Source of the DNA: Verrucomicrobiota bacterium
GTDB lineage: Bacteria > Verrucomicrobiota > Lentisphaeria > Oligosphaerales > Oligosphaeraceae
Direction of reading: 5' to 3'
DNA: 6,936 nt
Assembly: GCA_022709995.1 (NCBI GenBank)
Contig: JAKLHU010000113.1
Coordinates: 1 to 6,936 of the forward strand
In this document: positions 4,763 through 6,936 of the stretch, piece after piece
How positions within the stretch are numbered: position 1 is the first letter of the stretch
Layout: the number at the start of each line of letters is the position of its first letter
Notes under the pieces: model-generated
Database searches by the model: none
What the model saw: only the letters and a program-made list of their open reading frames with translations
Told to the model about the DNA's origin: nothing
Program-made: the position numbers and the translations under genes

Positions 4763-6936
4763 CTATTTTCCCAGCCACTTGACGGTATTCTGCAACAGCT
4801 TCAGCTCTGCGGGGGACGGCGGGCTGTCCTTGTCATTCCTTCCAATCGCCAGGCCAAGGCCGCAGGCGGCATAGCGACCACGGCCATGCCCGCCGACAAC
4901 CATGACCGGTTCGCCCTGGTCAGTCGTCGCGACAACCGTGCCGCCGCGAGCGGCCGTGACCTTGATCCGGTCGCCAAACGTCGAGACCTGGACCTGACGG
5001 CCAATCCCGGCCGTCACGGCATGGCCGCCGGACACCTTCCACTCTCCCCCCGCAAGGGCCTTCTCGTCCGCGCCGACCGCGACATCGGGAACCGGATTGA
5101 CGAACCCGCGGACGCCAACCAGGGCATGCGTCACCAGCAAACCGCCGCCCTGCTTGACGTACTCATTCAAAACCGCCGCCGTCGCCGCCGACTTGAACAG
5201 CGCCTGCCGCTGCCGGGGCTGCGGCAAGATGACGACTTGGCAGGCCGCCAGGGACTCCGCCTTCACATTCAGCAGCGGCTGAGCGTCAACCCCGCTCGTC
5301 TGCCGCAGCTCCTGCAAAAGCACCGCCGCCCCATACGCATCGTCCTGCCAGACGCCGACCCGCAAGCCGCCTTTCGGCGCAAACACGGGCGGGCCATGAC
5401 GCCGACGCATGTCCGCGGCCGCCGCCTCGTCATACACGCGGTAAACCGGACTGCGCGCCAGAAAATCATGATCGGGACTGGTCAATTCCAAACGGTAACG
5501 CCCCGGTTCCCCGGCCACTCCGGAAAACACCACCTCCTGGCCACGGCGACGAATCGTCAGGCCTTTTTCAGCGTTGGCCGGGCGGTTGTCGCAGCAAAAC
5601 CGCGCCTCCAAGTCCCGCGCCTTGGCCACCGCCGCCGGCAGCTTCACCTGAATCGACAACGTGTCACCCACCTCATAGCCATTGTCCAAATCGACCCGGC
5701 CCGCCGCCGCCACATAGGCCGGCGCCGTGACGTGATGCGGCAAAACCGGCCCGGCGACCGATGCAAACACATTCTTACCCAGAACCGGAAGAATATCCTC
5801 GACCAAGGACCGTCGCAGGTCGAAGCAAACCACGCCATCCGCCCCCAAGACCCGGGACAGTTCGACTTGGCTGCCGGTCATGACCGGGCCGTCATGCAGG
5901 TATGTGCCCAGCCCGCTGTAAATCGGAACCCGACCATTCACCCGACGCACCTGACTCTCCAGCAGCCGTTCCAAAGTCGCATAGTCGGTCGTGTAATTCA
6001 TGGGGCAGACAAAATCAAGCCAGCCGTTGTCGATCCAGACCGCCGCCGTCTGGGCGACGGCTTCCGGCGCCGACTCCCAGTTGCTGAAGACGGCGGCCGA
6101 AATCTGGATGTCGGCACGAATCGCCTTGGCGCCGTGATGCACCGCCTCGACCAGCCGCGAGATGTTCCCCTGCCGCCAGACGTTGTATTCCGGCCAGAGC
6201 TTGCCGCCCCAGGCGCAGTCTGCCGGCCAATCCGGGACCGGACGGCCTAAAACAGCCTCAAAGGCCGTCCGCGCCCCGGGACTGAAATCACACCGGCCGT
6301 CCGGATAGCGGATGTAATCAAAATGAATGCCGTCTATCGGGTATTTCCGCACCAGTTCCAACATGGCGTCCCGCTCCAGCTCGAAATTGTCCTGCCGGTG
6401 CGGCGCCAGATATTGCGTCGGCTCGCCGTCAATCGTCATTTGCGTCCGTTCCGCCTGGTGCATCTGTTCGCGCAGTTCCTTGGGCGTGCGCATCCCCATG
6501 TTCCAATTGACCTTCCAGACATGCAGTTCGACGCCGTATTTGCGGCAGGCGTCCAGGCATTCCTGCAGCATGTCGCCGCGGCGGGCGACGTCCGGATGCA
6601 CGGGCAAGACGTCGCTGGGGTAATCGGCCACATATCCCCAGCAGAAATTGGGAAACATCGCGTTAAAGCCGTTTTCGGCCAGAGCCCGGATGGATTTGTC
6701 CCACCCCCAGTCGCCAATGCCGTACGGCGAATGCAGCCAGGCGCCGCGCAATTCGCCGGAGCGCGACGGGCAGGTCGCCAGGAAAGCCTCGCCGGCGGCG
6801 GCCGCCTCGGGCGTGAGCGCCGCGAAGGCCTCGCCGATGCGCGGGTCGTAGTGCAGGCGCCAGCCCCCCGCGCCGTCGGGCCGGATCACGCTCTCGGTGA
6901 TCTCGCGCCAATCCTGCTCGGAGCGCAGCGCAAACG
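4763..6936 (-). CDS. Glycosyl-hydrolase-10-like protein with glutamine-amidotransferase-like C-terminus (5' end outside window)
   Basis: Seen: the frame is open from the window edge to TAG at 4763-4765. Numbering from the GTG at 6889, which is in frame but reads as an internal Val, gives 708 residues. Residues about 46-345 form a GHL10/DUF187-type barrel: LRGAWLHSPYGIGDWGWD (47-64), WKVNWNMG (125-132), DGIHFDYIRYPDG (186-198) and LDFVCPMNYTTDY (291-303). Residues about 385-485 look like a beta-sandwich. Residues about 505-708 resemble a class-I glutamine-amidotransferase-like or ThuA-like domain (VVILPQ 552-557, EYVKQGGGLLVTH 576-588), with no nucleophilic Cys at the usual elbow, so probably non-catalytic. 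Known: GHL10 proteins are linked to glycan or cell-wall breakdown, and few are characterised. Inferred: a polysaccharide-active protein. No signal peptide can be seen because the true N-terminus is missing, and the first roughly 40 residues look foreign (see the next entry). Confidence 0.85.
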   Translation of the reverse strand, partial: FALRSEQDWREITESVIRPDGAGGWRLHYDPRIGEAFAALTPEAAAAGEAFLATCPSRSGELRGAWLHSPYGIGDWGWDKSIRALAENGFNAMFPNFCWGYVADYPSDVLPVHPDVARRGDMLQECLDACRKYGVELHVWKVNWNMGMRTPKELREQMHQAERTQMTIDGEPTQYLAPHRQDNFELERDAMLELVRKYPIDGIHFDYIRYPDGRCDFSPGARTAFEAVLGRPVPDWPADCAWGGKLWPEYNVWRQGNISRLVEAVHHGAKAIRADIQISAAVFSNWESAPEAVAQTAAVWIDNGWLDFVCPMNYTTDYATLERLLESQVRRVNGRVPIYSGLGTYLHDGPVMTGSQVELSRVLGADGVVCFDLRRSLVEDILPVLGKNVFASVAGPVLPHHVTAPAYVAAAGRVDLDNGYEVGDTLSIQVKLPAAVAKARDLEARFCCDNRPANAEKGLTIRRRGQEVVFSGVAGEPGRYRLELTSPDHDFLARSPVYRVYDEAAAADMRRRHGPPVFAPKGGLRVGVWQDDAYGAAVLLQELRQTSGVDAQPLLNVKAESLAACQVVILPQPRQRQALFKSAATAAVLNEYVKQGGGLLVTHALVGVRGFVNPVPDVAVGADEKALAGGEWKVSGGHAVTAGIGRQVQVSTFGDRIKVTAARGGTVVATTDQGEPVMVVGGHGRGRYAACGLGLAIGRNDKDSPPSPAELKLLQNTVKWLGK
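6770..6936 (-). other. Alpha/beta-hydrolase-like segment joined in frame to the GHL10 gene
   Basis: The in-frame translation (FALRSEQDWREITESV, then GGWRLHYDPRIGEAFAALT) resembles the region of proteobacterial alpha/beta-fold hydrolases around 'G(G)WRLHYDPxIxxxF', and is unlike the lead-in of GHL10 proteins. All six Glu codons before the junction are GAG, while GAA predominates in the next part of the gene (8 of 12 that I checked). The segment also looks more GC-rich. The join is near PSRSGELRG (about 6740-6785). Confidence 0.5.

Noticed and set aside
4658..6250. Plus-strand open frame of 530 codons starting with repeated RQPEGWTTYV
   Set aside because: The repeated peptide is simply the 30-bp tandem repeat translated; the rest is antisense to the GHL10 gene and Arg/His/Pro-rich without a fold signature.

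Overview
The window is GC-rich DNA carrying four protein-coding stretches, two of them cut by the window ends, separated by unusually long spacers. I see no tRNA, rRNA, CRISPR array, transposase or phage gene. The gene content points to an uncultured member of the PVC superphylum, most likely Lentisphaerota or a near relative. It includes a zinc-motif-lacking uroporphyrinogen-decarboxylase (URO-D) paralogue, a glycosyl-hydrolase-10-like protein with a glutamine-amidotransferase-like tail, an exported prenyltransferase/squalene-oxidase-repeat protein, and the tail of another probable sugar-active protein. This taxonomic call rests on recognising protein families, not on a search, and is moderate at best.

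Layout. Positions 1-587 (+): the C-terminal end of a large, probably polysaccharide-active protein, with an apparent one-base deletion in an A-run near 80-82. 588-1011: spacer with small palindromes and no convincing gene. 1012-2151 (-): a complete URO-D-family protein of 379 residues. 2152-2982: about 830 bases without a convincing gene, holding a plausible promoter, a 16-bp direct repeat pair, a perfect 8-bp-stem hairpin and a short palindrome. 2983-3879 (-): a 298-residue exported, probably lipid-anchored protein with QW-type repeats. 3880-4762: visibly AT-richer spacer with a plausible promoter, a zone of CATACGTCC-type nonamers in both orientations, and 2.4 copies of a 30-bp tandem repeat. 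4763-6936 (-): a large glycosyl-hydrolase-10-like protein open at the window edge.

The last roughly 165 bases look foreign to that gene. Their translation resembles an alpha/beta-hydrolase of proteobacterial type, and every glutamate codon there is GAG, whereas the rest of the gene's N-terminal third prefers GAA. Either an assembly chimera or a recent fusion would explain this, and I favour the chimera.

How the genes fit together. Three of the four lie on the minus strand, but the spacers of about 830 and 880 bases argue against one operon. Two encode carbohydrate-active-type proteins, and URO-D paralogues are commonly expanded in the same lineages, so a loose theme of glycan or host-derived substrate use is reasonable but unproven. 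I found no convincing new system. The most unusual material is the repeat-rich spacer at 4280-4750 and the chimeric right end.
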